DNA of 64,000 bases, taken from the NCBI RefSeq assembly GCF_009184425.1, contig NZ_WELG01000002.1, positions 682,001 through 746,000 on the forward strand. The letters are read 5' to 3'. This stretch comes from Flagellimonas olearia. GTDB lineage: Bacteria > Bacteroidota > Bacteroidia > Flavobacteriales > Flavobacteriaceae. Each line of letters begins with the position of its first letter. Positions within the stretch are counted from its first letter, which is position 1. Positions 18,343 to 26,726 of the stretch are shown here, in pieces. A program made the translations under genes and the position numbers. The notes below the pieces were generated by a model. It was not told where the DNA came from. It searched no databases and was given only the letters and a program-made list of their open reading frames with translations.

Positions 18343-18350
18343 TATCTTTA
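18343..18350 (+). promoter_or_regulatory. Candidate -7 box for the sugar-phosphate transferase operon
   Basis: TATCTTTA is one mismatch from the Bacteroidota -7 consensus TAnnTTTG and lies 78 bp upstream of the start at 18428. No clear TTG -33 box is seen at the expected distance. Confidence 0.35.
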
Positions 18351-18427
18351 CTTCTACAAAATAAGGTTGTCCATCTAATTTATATTGTGCGATTGTTAAA
18401 TCTAGACAGGGGATTTGATTTTAATAT

Positions 18428-19780
18428 ATGCTTTTTAAACAACATAGATTCTCTAACATAATTACACCAGTCTCTTATTTCATAGACTTGATTGTGGTGA
18501 ATGTACTCCTAAACATTTTACCCATAAACTTTCAGACACCCGTATTAATTCACGTTTACATCTCACTTGCCTGGATTGTGATTGCCATCAAGAATGAATT
18601 TTATACTGTTTACAGGTTTGCCAAGGTAGCGTACATTTTTAGGTTGATTTTTGTTCAGTTTATATTTTTTTTCTTGACACTCTATGCTTTTATTGGTTTT
18701 TTCAAGCAGCCAGTAATAAGTAGACTTGCACTTGGCGAATATTTTATAATTGTCCTTTTTATCGTTTCGGTAATAAAACTTTTGGGTTATGTTTTGCTAA
18801 TGGAGTATCGGGATCGGGTGAAAGGAAACCTGAGAAATGTTGTAATTGTGGGCAAGAACAAAAAAACCGACCAACTCCGAAAGGTATTCAACGAAAGGAC
18901 TGAGTTTGGGTATAATTTTCTTAAACAGTTTTCGCCCAAAAGCGAAAACTTTAACATTGAGAGTTGTTTTGATTATGTTATAGATCAAAATGTTGATGAA
19001 ATCTATTGTTCTGTTTCCGAGTTGAAGAACGAAGAATTGACCAAGTTCATCAACTTTGCGGATAATAACCTAAAAACCCTCAAGTTTATCCCGGACAATA
19101 AAAACATCTTCGCCAAAAAACTCAAATTTGAATATTACGATTATATCCCGGTGTTGTCCCTTCGGGATATCCCTCTTGAACATCCGATCAATGCGTTCCT
19201 AAAAAGAAGTTTTGATATTGTGTTTTCGCTCATGATCATACTTGGACTTCTTTCTTGGTTGACCCCTATTTTGGCCATTTTGATAACCTTGGAATCCAAG
19301 GGTCCTGTTTTTTTCAGACAAACAAGAAATGGGATAGACAACCGGGAGTTTTATTGTTATAAATTTAGGTCCATGGCCCCCAATCATAATGCGGACAACA
19401 TCCAGGCGACCAAAAATGATATGAGAATCACCAAAATTGGAAAGTTCATCAGAAAAACAAGTATTGATGAACTCCCTCAATTTTATAATGTCTTGTTTGG
19501 AACAATGTCGGTGGTTGGTCCAAGGCCCCACATGGTCAAACATACCAATGAATATGCCACAAGTGTGGACAAGTATATGGTTAGGCATTTTGTTAAACCG
19601 GGCATAACCGGATTGGCACAGATCAGGGGATACCGCGGAGAAATCGAAACCGAGGCCGATATTCTTAACCGGATTAAATTCGACATTTTTTATATTGAGA
19701 ACTGGTCCATGTTCTTGGATATTAAGATCATTGTTCAAACTATTATCAATGCCTTCAAAGGAGAGGCCAAGGCATATTAA
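18428..19780 (+). CDS. Polyprenyl glycosylphosphotransferase (initiating enzyme, WcaJ/WbaP type)
   Basis: A 450-residue protein that should start repeat-unit synthesis by transferring a sugar-1-phosphate to undecaprenyl phosphate. Four membrane helices occupy the first about 130 residues, then a Rossmann-like cytoplasmic domain (NVVIVGKNKKTDQL). The bacterial sugar transferase domain starts at KRSFDIVFSLMIILGLL (about 258), with the GPVFFRQTR and FYCYKFRSM motifs, DELPQFYNVLFGTMSVVGPRPH, and a C-terminal FYIENWS. All core motifs of the family look intact. It leads a two-gene forward unit with the SDR 6 bp downstream. Confidence 0.92.
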   Translation: MLFKQHRFSNIITPVSYFIDLIVVNVLLNILPINFQTPVLIHVYISLAWIVIAIKNEFYTVYRFAKVAYIFRLIFVQFIFFFLTLYAFIGFFKQPVISRLALGEYFIIVLFIVSVIKLLGYVLLMEYRDRVKGNLRNVVIVGKNKKTDQLRKVFNERTEFGYNFLKQFSPKSENFNIESCFDYVIDQNVDEIYCSVSELKNEELTKFINFADNNLKTLKFIPDNKNIFAKKLKFEYYDYIPVLSLRDIPLEHPINAFLKRSFDIVFSLMIILGLLSWLTPILAILITLESKGPVFFRQTRNGIDNREFYCYKFRSMAPNHNADNIQATKNDMRITKIGKFIRKTSIDELPQFYNVLFGTMSVVGPRPHMVKHTNEYATSVDKYMVRHFVKPGITGLAQIRGYRGEIETEADILNRIKFDIFYIENWSMFLDIKIIVQTIINAFKGEAKAY

Positions 19781-19786
19781 GCATAC

Positions 19787-20758
19787 ATGAAAAAAACCCT
19801 TATCACCGGAGCAGCCGGATTTCTTGGTTCACACCTTTGCGATAGATTTATTGCCGAGGGCCATCATGTCATTGGAATGGACAACCTTATCACAGGTGAC
19901 TTGAAGAATATTGAACACCTCTTCCATCTGAAGCGTTTTGAGTTTTTTCACCATGACGTGTCCAAATTTGTCCATGTCCCGGGAACAATGGACTATATCC
20001 TCCATTTTGCTTCGCCTGCAAGCCCCATTGACTATTTAAAGATTCCTATTGAGACCTTGAAAGTGGGTTCCTTGGGCACGTTGAACCTTTTGGGTTTGGC
20101 AAGGGATCATAAGGCAAGGGTCTTGGTGGCTTCCACTTCGGAAGTGTACGGAGATCCTTTGGTACACCCCCAGAACGAAGACTATTATGGTAATGTTAGC
20201 CCTATTGGTCCAAGAGGAGTGTATGATGAAGCCAAGCGCTTTATGGAGTCCATTACCATGGCCTATCACAGACACCATGGACTGGACACCCGTATTGTGC
20301 GGATTTTTAATACCTATGGCTCCCGTATGCGGTTGAACGATGGCCGTGTAGTGCCTGCCTTCATGGGTCAGGCTTTACGAGGTGAAGATCTTACCGTTTT
20401 TGGTGATGGCTCGCAAACTCGCTCGTTCACCTATATTGACGACCAGATAGAAGGGATTTATCGCTTGCTGATGAGTGATTATGTAGAACCCATCAACATA
20501 GGAAACCCAGATGAGACCACCATTCTGGAATTCGCAGAGGAAATCATCAAACTTACCGGAACCGATCAGAAAATCGTATTCAAACCCTTGCCACAAGACG
20601 ACCCCTTGCAAAGACAGCCCGATATATCCCGGGCCAAGGAAATTCTAAATTGGGAGCCCAAAGTACATCGCTCGGAGGGACTTAAAAAGGTGTTTGATTA
20701 TTTTAAATCACTTCCACACGATCAACTGTGGGAATCTCACAGGGAATTTTTGCCGTAA
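19787..20758 (+). CDS. UDP-glucuronate decarboxylase (UDP-xylose synthase)-like SDR
   Basis: A 323-residue extended SDR. It has GAAGFLGSH (8-16), the NAD-binding HDVSK region, [25 protein letters not shown] and the Y-x3-K catalytic pair in [12 protein letters not shown]. The combination ASPASPxxY, SEVYGDP and GPRxxYDEAKR is the UDP-xylose synthase pattern, which converts UDP-glucuronate to UDP-xylose. It would supply xylose, or a related sugar, to the polysaccharide. It is 6 bp downstream of the initiating transferase and is the last gene of the locus. A dehydratase-type relative cannot be excluded. Confidence 0.85.
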   Translation: MKKTLITGAAGFLGSHLCDRFIAEGHHVIGMDNLITGDLKNIEHLFHLKRFEFFHHDVSKFVHVPGTMDYILHFASPASPIDYLKIPIETLKVGSLGTLNLLGLARDHKARVLVASTSEVYGDPLVHPQNEDYYGNVSPIGPRGVYDEAKRFMESITMAYHRHHGLDTRIVRIFNTYGSRMRLNDGRVVPAFMGQALRGEDLTVFGDGSQTRSFTYIDDQIEGIYRLLMSDYVEPINIGNPDETTILEFAEEIIKLTGTDQKIVFKPLPQDDPLQRQPDISRAKEILNWEPKVHRSEGLKKVFDYFKSLPHDQLWESHREFLP

Positions 20759-20771
20759 TATCATTGGCTTA

Positions 20772-20807
20772 TTGTCATTTCAATGAAGAGGAGCGACTGA
20801 GAAATCT
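20772..20807. repeat. Partial copy of a flavobacterial intergenic palindromic repeat
   Basis: The stretch TTGTCATTTCAATGAAGAGG, continuing to GAGAAATCT, closely resembles the left part of the complete palindromic element at 51461-51595. The right arm (TCGAAATGACA) is absent, so this is a half or decayed copy. It sits in the 177-bp gap between the SDR gene and purD. Confidence 0.5.
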
Positions 20808-20913
20808 ATTGGGGTTATCTCAATATTGAAGTAGTGGGAATTCGTGAAATTCGTGTCGAACAGTAAGTTGTAGATCATTTTCCAATAACCCGTAAATTCA
20901 ATTTGAATTAGGT

Positions 20914-20921
20914 TATTTTTG
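20914..20921 (+). promoter_or_regulatory. Candidate -7 box upstream of purD
   Basis: TATTTTTG matches the Bacteroidota -7 consensus TAnnTTTG exactly and ends 15 bp before the purD ATG, giving a very short leader. A clear -33 TTG at normal spacing is not evident. Confidence 0.45.
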
Positions 20922-20935
20922 CCAAAACTATTTTC

Positions 20936-22207
20936 ATGAACATTTTGGTCCTAGGGTCTGGTGGAAGAGAGCATGCCATTGCCCTTAAAATTTCACAAAG
21001 TCCAATAACAGGAAATCTTTTAGTCGCTCCGGGGAATGCCGGCACGGCTAATATTGCCACCAACGTTGAGGTTGGTGTAAACGATTTTGATGCCATCAAG
21101 GAGTTGGTAATCAAAGAAAGTGTTGATTTAGTGGTAGTGGGCCCTGAAGATCCGTTGGTGAACGGAGTTCATGACTTTTTTCTAAATGACACTTCATTAC
21201 ATCATATCCCGGTTATTGGACCGCAAAAAGCGGCCGCCGCTTTGGAGGGTAGTAAGGAGTTTGCCAAGGAGTTCATGATGCGGCACAACATTCCCACCGC
21301 AGCCTATCAGAGTTTTACCGGGAACAATCTGGAGGAAGGCTATGCCTTTTTGGAAACCCTAAAACCTCCTTATGTTCTAAAAGCAGATGGTCTGGCAGCA
21401 GGAAAGGGTGTGTTGATTCTTCAGGATTTGCAAGAAGCCAAGGATGAACTAAAATCCATGTTGATCGATTCCAAATTTGGCCATGCCAGTGCTACAGTAG
21501 TAATCGAAGAGTTTTTGGATGGTATAGAACTCAGCTGTTTTGTGCTCACAGATGGTAGCAACTACAAAATTCTTCCCACAGCAAAAGACTATAAGCGTAT
21601 TGGAGAAGGGGACACCGGACTCAACACAGGGGGCATGGGCGCCATTTCCCCGGTTCCATTTGCCGATTCGGCCTTTATGGATAAGATTGAGCGTGAAATT
21701 GTAAAACCGACTGTAGAAGGGCTTAAAAAAGACAATTTGCCCTATGTGGGCTTCATTTTCATAGGACTGATTAAAGTAGGCGCCGAACCCAAGGTCATTG
21801 AGTACAATGTACGGATGGGAGATCCAGAAACCGAAGTCGTTATACCTCGCCTTAAAAGCGATTTGGTTGAAGTGCTTTCGGCCATGGCCAATGGAACGTT
21901 GGACCAGATTGACCTACAGATTGATGAAAGGACCGCTACAACAGTTATGGCTGTTTCCGGGGGCTATCCCGAGGCTTACGAAAAGGGAAAGGCAATCACT
22001 GGAGCTGAAAACATCCATGATTCGATCGTATTCCATGCAGGGACCAAACTAGCTAATGGAAAAGTGGTCACCAATGGAGGGCGTGTCATTGCCATCACTT
22101 CCTTTGGGAACGATTTTAGGGAAGCGTTGCAGAAATCCTATCAAAATATGGAAAAGCTCCATTTTGATGGGATGTACTACAGAAAAGATCTAGGATTTGA
22201 TCTATAG
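20936..22207 (+). CDS. purD: Phosphoribosylamine-glycine ligase (GAR synthetase)
   Basis: The second step of de novo purine synthesis: ATP, glycine and phosphoribosylamine give GAR. The 423-residue length is normal. It opens MNILVLGSGGREHAIALKI, the family hallmark, then the VGPEDPLVNG segment, the ATP-grasp KADGLAAGKGV loop (about 151-161), GDTGLNTGGMGAISP, and the metal-binding YNVRMGDPETEVV. It is transcribed alone from a close -7 box. Its stop overlaps by 6 bp the stop of a convergent small membrane-protein gene. Confidence 0.97.
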   Translation: MNILVLGSGGREHAIALKISQSPITGNLLVAPGNAGTANIATNVEVGVNDFDAIKELVIKESVDLVVVGPEDPLVNGVHDFFLNDTSLHHIPVIGPQKAAAALEGSKEFAKEFMMRHNIPTAAYQSFTGNNLEEGYAFLETLKPPYVLKADGLAAGKGVLILQDLQEAKDELKSMLIDSKFGHASATVVIEEFLDGIELSCFVLTDGSNYKILPTAKDYKRIGEGDTGLNTGGMGAISPVPFADSAFMDKIEREIVKPTVEGLKKDNLPYVGFIFIGLIKVGAEPKVIEYNVRMGDPETEVVIPRLKSDLVEVLSAMANGTLDQIDLQIDERTATTVMAVSGGYPEAYEKGKAITGAENIHDSIVFHAGTKLANGKVVTNGGRVIAITSFGNDFREALQKSYQNMEKLHFDGMYYRKDLGFDL

Positions 22208-22423
22208 GTAAGAATGGGAGCTTATGCTCTTGTCTTCCTCACCATTGTCATTGAAGATTTTCAACTGCTTCATCCAATAGATCATGGCGATAAAACCGAT
22301 GACGAAGAAAATCCAATTAATGGAATTGGCTCCCCACCAGCTGTGGGTAAAGCGAAAAAAATCGTAGGGGGCAAAAAGGTGGTTTACAAATAAGTCTTCT
22401 ATACCGTAAAAAAACTTGCTCAT
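22202..22423 (-). CDS. Small conserved flavobacterial membrane protein (DUF6341-like, tentative)
   Basis: A 73-residue protein with one clear membrane helix (about residues 33-53) after an aromatic-rich N-terminus (FYGIEDLFVNHLFAPYDFFRF), then a charged tail. I recall a family of this size and sequence beside purD in flavobacteria; the DUF6341 label is from memory and tentative. No function is known to me. Its stop overlaps the purD stop by 6 bp in convergent orientation, and its start is 39 bp from the divergent DUF6427-like gene. Confidence 0.65.
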   Translation of the reverse strand: MSKFFYGIEDLFVNHLFAPYDFFRFTHSWWGANSINWIFFVIGFIAMIYWMKQLKIFNDNGEEDKSISSHSYL

Positions 22424-22462
22424 CTTGGCTATATTTACTGTACAAAAGTAGCAAAAGAAAGG

Positions 22463-23392
22463 ATGATTTCAAGCTTTTTCGGCAAAACAAAACCCATAAA
22501 TTACATTGTCCTCTCTGTTTTTTTGGTTCTTTTTTACGTTCTGAGCGTTTTTTTCGCATTGGACACAGGCCCGATCGGCAAGGAAATTCCTTTTAAGTTG
22601 TTGATTCTTTTCTCCTTACTGCTAATGGTATTTGCCACCGGCCAGATAGTTCGTATGGAGAAGGTTACGGATTCCAATTCGTATGCCATGCTATTTTTTG
22701 TGTTGCTTTTGGGAGCCTTCCCGGATACTTTTGAACAGGAGAATATCATTTTTGCCAACTTTTTTATCCTTTTGGCCATCTGGAGACTGTTGTCCATTAA
22801 ATCCATAAAAAATGTAAAGCATAAAATTTTTGACGCTTCGTTACTGATTTGCATCGCAAGCCTTTTTTATGAGTGGGCCCTAGCCTTTTTATTGATTGTA
22901 TTTGTGGTCATTAACGTATATGATCGGAAGAATTTCAAAAACTGGCTGATTCCTTTCATGGGTGTTGGCACTATTTTCATTCTTGTGTTTGCGATATTAC
23001 GGGTATCCGGTTCAATGGATTTTCTTTGGGACCATTATCGTTTTTCTTTGGAAACAATTTCTCTTTCATCATTGGGAAATATTGGCGCAAAAACGCTTAT
23101 CTATACGCTTCTGACTTTGTTGACGGTCTTTGTGGTATTTTTAAAAATGAGAAAAACGGGTGGCGGAAAATTGGTTCAGCTACGGGTGGTGTTTCTGGCT
23201 TTTGTCTTGGGGTTGGTCATAGGCTGGTTTGCTGAAGAAGATAGCTCGGTTGTTCTTTTTACGATTTTCCCGGCGGGAGTTTTCATGGCCAATTATATCG
23301 AGTCCATCAGGAGGACAAAACTCAAAGAAGCCATTTTGGCTCTTTGCATACTGGTTCCCATAGTGCTTTTTGGTTTTCACCTGAATTGGTAA
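22463..23392 (+). CDS. DUF6427-like polytopic membrane protein
   Basis: A 309-residue protein with about eight to ten hydrophobic helices, starting MISSFFGKTKPINYIVL, which I recall as the DUF6427 family common in Flavobacteriaceae at this location (name tentative). There are no enzymatic motifs. Residues such as FYEWALAFLL and GWFAEEDSSVVLF look conserved-like, and the overall look is reminiscent of membrane glycosyltransferase-like or polymerase proteins, which is only an impression. It is followed by a DUF4254 gene and a GT9 gene. Confidence 0.6.
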   Translation: MISSFFGKTKPINYIVLSVFLVLFYVLSVFFALDTGPIGKEIPFKLLILFSLLLMVFATGQIVRMEKVTDSNSYAMLFFVLLLGAFPDTFEQENIIFANFFILLAIWRLLSIKSIKNVKHKIFDASLLICIASLFYEWALAFLLIVFVVINVYDRKNFKNWLIPFMGVGTIFILVFAILRVSGSMDFLWDHYRFSLETISLSSLGNIGAKTLIYTLLTLLTVFVVFLKMRKTGGGKLVQLRVVFLAFVLGLVIGWFAEEDSSVVLFTIFPAGVFMANYIESIRRTKLKEAILALCILVPIVLFGFHLNW

Positions 23393-23404
23393 GCCATAAA
23401 CCAA

Positions 23405-23412
23405 TATCTTTG
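23405..23412 (+). promoter_or_regulatory. -7 promoter box upstream of the DUF4254/GT9 pair
   Basis: TATCTTTG, an exact TAnnTTTG match followed by CCC, lies 18 bp before the ATG at 23431. This suggests the DUF4254 and GT9 genes have a promoter separate from the upstream membrane-protein gene. Confidence 0.5.
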
Positions 23413-23430
23413 CCCAAAATACGATGATTC

Positions 23431-24036
23431 ATGTTCAGTGATTTTGCCTTTACAATTTTTCAGGAAAGTATAGACACCTATCATATCAAAGATGATGTTT
23501 ATCAAGAGTTCATCAATCCTTATCCAAAGGATAAAGTGGAACATTTGCTCTATAGGAAAAACTGGATAGATACGGTACAATGGCATTACGAGGACATCAT
23601 CAGGGACCCAGGAATTGACCCCGTGGCTGCCTTGGACCTTAAACGCAAGATAGATGCCAGTAATCAGGACCGCACAGACCTTGTGGAATATATTGATAGC
23701 TACTTTCTAGATAAATACCAATCGGTACAAGTCAAGGAAAATGCCACGATCAACACGGAAAGTCCTGCATGGGCCATAGACCGGCTTTCCATTTTGGCTC
23801 TAAAGATCTATCATATGCAAGAGGAGGCCAACCGAACCGATGCTTCTCCGGAGCATATCAAAAAATGCAGTGAAAAGCTTGGCGTGCTTCTGGAACAAAG
23901 AAAAGACCTATCTACCGCGATTGATCAGTTATTGGCCGATATTGAGGCGGGAAATAAGTACATGAAAGTCTACAAACAGATGAAGATGTACAACGATGAG
24001 GAACTCAATCCCGTACTCCGTGGTCAAAAAGGGTAA
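23431..24036 (+). CDS. DUF4254 family protein
   Basis: A 201-residue, predominantly helical soluble protein. The features that suggest DUF4254 are the N-terminal WHYEDIIRDPGIDP segment, the middle ETESPAWAIDRLSILALKIYHM-like stretch (written here as NTESPAWAIDRLS), and the conserved neighbour. In flavobacteria this family is regularly found next to a GT9 heptosyltransferase-like gene, as here, where the two overlap by 41 bp. The function is unknown; a role in lipopolysaccharide or surface glycan assembly is an inference from context only. Confidence 0.75.
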   Translation: MFSDFAFTIFQESIDTYHIKDDVYQEFINPYPKDKVEHLLYRKNWIDTVQWHYEDIIRDPGIDPVAALDLKRKIDASNQDRTDLVEYIDSYFLDKYQSVQVKENATINTESPAWAIDRLSILALKIYHMQEEANRTDASPEHIKKCSEKLGVLLEQRKDLSTAIDQLLADIEAGNKYMKVYKQMKMYNDEELNPVLRGQKG

Positions 24037-25069
24037 ATACACCCGAATCCTTGTTATCCGTCTGTCTGCCATGGGGGATGTGGCCATGACCGTTCCTGTG
24101 CTTCGTTTCCTAACGGATGAAAATCCACAATTACAGATCACAGTGCTTACCAAAAAGGCGTTCAAGCCTATTTTCTCAGGCTTGGAACGAGTGGAAGTCT
24201 ATGAAGCCGATGTGAAAAACAGGCACAAAGGACTCTTAGGGTTATGGCGGTTGTACCAAGAATTGAAACCGTTGAAATTTGATGCCGTGGCCGACCTGCA
24301 TAATGTGTTGCGGAGCAGGGTGTTGAAAAAGTACTTTGCCCTTGAAGGGATTCCGTTTGTACAAATTGACAAAGGACGAGCTGAAAAGAAAGCACTCACC
24401 CGACCCAAAAACAAGGTCTTTAAACCATTAAGGACAACCCATCAACGTTATGCCGATGTGTTTGAAAAATTGGGCTTTTCCATTGATTTATCCAAAACAG
24501 CGCCACAGGAGCGCCTACAACTTTCGGAAAAGGTTTTGGGCCTGGTACAGCAAGACACCAAGAAATGGGTAGGCATTGCTCCCTTTGCGGCGCATGAAGG
24601 CAAAATGTACCCTTTGAACCTCATGAAGGAAATCATTCAGTCATTGGACAAAACCAATAGGTATAAAATATTACTTTTTGGTGGAGGCGCCATGGAGGTG
24701 CAAAAATTACAGGAATTGGCAAACTCATTCACCAATACCTTGAATATGGCCGGAAAATTGAGTTTATCGGAAGAATTGGAACTTATTTCAAATCTGGATG
24801 TCATGCTCTCCATGGACAGTGGCAATGCGCACTTGGCGACCAATTATGGGATTCCCGTAGTGACGCTTTGGGGGGTTACGCATCCCTATACCGGATTTTA
24901 CCCCTTCAACCAACCCATGGAAAATGCGCTTTTGGCCGACCGGGAGCGATATCCGCAAATACCCACCTCGGTGTATGGGAACAAGGTACCCAAAGGGTAC
25001 GAATCCGTAATGGAGACAATTGCGCCGGGAAAAGTGGTGGATAGACTATTGCAGATTCTAGAAACCTAA
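23996..25069 (+). CDS. Glycosyltransferase family 9 (heptosyltransferase-like)
   Basis: A 357-residue GT9 protein. RILVIRLSAMGDVAMTVPVL near the N-terminus is the ADP-heptose:LPS heptosyltransferase signature, and the C-terminal half has LLFGGGAMEVQ and LSMDSGNAHLATNYGIPVVTLWG, the nucleotide-binding D-S-G-N/P-H motif. It probably adds a sugar to the lipid A core. The ATG at 23996 overlaps DUF4254 by 41 bp; a GTG at 24020 is an alternative start giving a shorter leader. It ends in a 4-bp convergent overlap with the TetR gene. Confidence 0.88.
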   Translation: MRNSIPYSVVKKGKYTRILVIRLSAMGDVAMTVPVLRFLTDENPQLQITVLTKKAFKPIFSGLERVEVYEADVKNRHKGLLGLWRLYQELKPLKFDAVADLHNVLRSRVLKKYFALEGIPFVQIDKGRAEKKALTRPKNKVFKPLRTTHQRYADVFEKLGFSIDLSKTAPQERLQLSEKVLGLVQQDTKKWVGIAPFAAHEGKMYPLNLMKEIIQSLDKTNRYKILLFGGGAMEVQKLQELANSFTNTLNMAGKLSLSEELELISNLDVMLSMDSGNAHLATNYGIPVVTLWGVTHPYTGFYPFNQPMENALLADRERYPQIPTSVYGNKVPKGYESVMETIAPGKVVDRLLQILET

Positions 25070-25683
25070 GCAGCCACTTTATGGGCAGCTATGGCGTTGA
25101 AGTACTGCTTCAATTGCTGAATGTACTGATATTTTAACTGTCCGTTGGTAGAATCCATCATAAGGGAACGCATGCCCAAGAAAGAGGCAATAATATAGGT
25201 GGCGGCACCTTCACAATCCACATGACGGGCAATATGGCCATCTACTTTTCCCCTTTTCAGGACAGATACCAGATTTACTTCCCAAACGCTCAGGATGCTT
25301 TTTAGGTGATTGCTGATCTCCTCGTTACGTTTGTTGAACTCCGTCAAAAAATCATTCAGCATAAAACCATAGGCCATTTCATTCTTTTTGCCGGGTTCCA
25401 AGGCATTTTCCAAGCTCTCCAAAATGGCGGGCAAAGGATCTTCACAATGGTTCAAGGGCTCTACCAATAAGGCATATACTTTCTGCACGATCAAGTTTTG
25501 TACAATATTGATGAAGTAGTCCTCCTTGGATTTAAAATGGTGGTAAAAGGCCCCTTTGGAAAGGGACAGTTCGTTGAGGATGTCATCCAAACTGGTGTTG
25601 TAATAGCCTTTTTCATTAAAGATTTCGAGGCCTTTTCCACACAGACGGTGCATGGTCTCTCTACGTTTGAGGGTCATTTGCAT
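25066..25683 (-). CDS. TetR/AcrR-family transcriptional regulator
   Basis: A 205-residue regulator with an N-terminal TetR helix-turn-helix: RRETMHRLCGKGLEIFNEKGYYNTSLDDIL, then LSKGAFYHHFKSKEDYF (shown in parts; residues about 7-55). The C-terminal two thirds form the ligand-binding and dimer domain, whose ligand is unknown. ATG 25683 or 25677 may be the start. Two copies of an operator-like sequence lie 14-31 and 142-159 bp upstream, and two more lie between the arsenosugar operon and the patatin gene about 4 kb away, so it may repress itself and those genes (inference). Confidence 0.92.
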   Translation of the reverse strand: MQMTLKRRETMHRLCGKGLEIFNEKGYYNTSLDDILNELSLSKGAFYHHFKSKEDYFINIVQNLIVQKVYALLVEPLNHCEDPLPAILESLENALEPGKKNEMAYGFMLNDFLTEFNKRNEEISNHLKSILSVWEVNLVSVLKRGKVDGHIARHVDCEGAATYIIASFLGMRSLMMDSTNGQLKYQYIQQLKQYFNAIAAHKVAA

Positions 25684-25696
25684 AAGATTTGGGTTT

Positions 25697-25714
25697 AGAC
25701 TGTTTGGTCGGTAA
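25697..25714. promoter_or_regulatory. Candidate TetR operator site A
   Basis: Read on the reverse strand this is TTACCGACCAAACAGTCT. It aligns with three other sites in the window as ACCGACC-N5-GTCK. It is 14-31 bp upstream of the TetR gene start, where autorepressor sites usually sit. Confidence 0.6.
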
Positions 25715-25824
25715 CAAAGATTTTAAGGAATAGTGCCCTACCAAAGAATTAAAGACGTAGCTGTGCGAAAAATCGGTGAAGTGTTCAAAAACCGATAAAA
25801 AACCGAATCCTTGAAAAACGGACC

Positions 25825-25842
25825 AGACCGGTGGGTCGGTTC
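25825..25842. promoter_or_regulatory. Candidate TetR operator site B
   Basis: On the reverse strand this reads GAACCGACCCACCGGTCT, with GG following, matching ACCGACC-N5-GTCK. Between sites A and B there are also half-site-like ATCGGT (25772-25777) and ACCGAT (25791-25796) and ACCGAA (25802-25807) fragments. Confidence 0.6.
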
Positions 25843-25895
25843 AGGGGTTGGTTTTTGGGGTTGAAAAAGAGGCTTTGAAAAGCAATATGGATATC

Positions 25896-25968
25896 ATTTG
25901 TCAACTGATAAGGCATAATGGTCAATTGTCAAGGGGTATCCGTCAAATGTTGAAGCCCAATGGGTCAA
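25896..25968 (+). promoter_or_regulatory. Four 9-bp direct repeats with 12-13 bp spacing (LytTR-like site array)
   Basis: ATTTGTCAA (25896-25904), AATGGTCAA (25917-25925), ATCCGTCAA (25938-25946) and ATGGGTCAA (25960-25968) are separated by 12, 12 and 13 bp. Nine-base direct repeats one or two helical turns apart are the known binding arrangement of LytTR response regulators (AgrA, ComE, PlnC type). TCCGTCAAN is also close to the published PlnC repeat TACGTTAAT. The array ends 99 bp before the start of the first gene of an unrecognised three-gene cluster. The same motif recurs at 50276-50305. Confidence 0.6.
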
Positions 25969-26067
25969 AAAAACATGAACTTCCACACCGATATTGGATA
26001 TGCGTCTGATTGGCCCCAAACAATTTTTAATGCATTTGTTCATGGATCATCATAAAAAACCAGCGGG

Positions 26068-26709
26068 ATGTCACTTGAATTGATACCGGTCCTAGAAATT
26101 GATTGCAGTGATCAGGAAATAGGAATTCCTAGCGATAAGAACCCCGAAATATGGAAACAATATTATAATGAGTGCCATAAAAAGGCAGGGTTAAAGCCCT
26201 ATAAAAAAGGATTGTTTTTTTACAAGCTTTCCGATGTTTCAGGGGAAAACCTCACCAAGCTTATACTGGACCATACACAGGAAATGCGGGAAGGAATTTT
26301 TGAAAGGGAGCAAATGTGTTCGTTTTTTGGCGGGTATGTTTTACGGGTTGGCCATCAAGATCAATTTTTTCCGCAGTGTTGCGGAGAACTAAGCGATATC
26401 TGGTATTGGGAACGGATTGCCATGGAGGAAAACTCATACTGCGAAGGACACCCTGCACCGCAAGTTTCTTTTAAGGAAGGCAAGATCACTTTTGATTTTT
26501 CGGTTCGGGAGCTCGATGAACCGTTCCAACCTAATCCGCCCCGCTTGAAATTATGTGTTGACGGAAAAGAACTAAAAAAAGCAGTGGAAGTGGCCAAGAA
26601 GGAGCTTAAAAGCTTTGGGCAGCATCTCAACAAAATCAATGAAGAAAAAGGACTCAACATAGAAAATATTGAGGGATTGCTGATTTGGGACAACGCAAAC
26701 TATGAATAG
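26068..26709 (+). CDS. Unrecognised 213-residue protein, first gene of an orphan cluster
   Basis: I do not recognise a characterised family. The protein is soluble, acidic, and has no signal peptide or membrane helix. The middle holds a conserved-looking, cysteine-rich stretch: CSFFGGYVLRVGH, then FFPQCCGELSDIWYWERI (about residues 87-115). The C-terminal third is a charged helix. The PQCCGxLSD pattern reminds me of uncharacterised, possibly immunity-like proteins of Bacteroidota, which is a weak recollection. It is preceded by a four-repeat regulatory array and followed 17 bp later by a second unknown gene. Cluster genes have AT-rich wobble use like accessory DNA. Confidence 0.55.
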   Translation: MSLELIPVLEIDCSDQEIGIPSDKNPEIWKQYYNECHKKAGLKPYKKGLFFYKLSDVSGENLTKLILDHTQEMREGIFEREQMCSFFGGYVLRVGHQDQFFPQCCGELSDIWYWERIAMEENSYCEGHPAPQVSFKEGKITFDFSVRELDEPFQPNPPRLKLCVDGKELKKAVEVAKKELKSFGQHLNKINEEKGLNIENIEGLLIWDNANYE

Positions 26710-26726
26710 AAAAGCATTGATTTAAG

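Noticed and set aside
25684-26067. Possible gene in the 384-bp gap between TetR and the orphan cluster
   Set aside because: No frame of useful length or resemblance. The gap is better explained by TetR-type operators and the repeat array.
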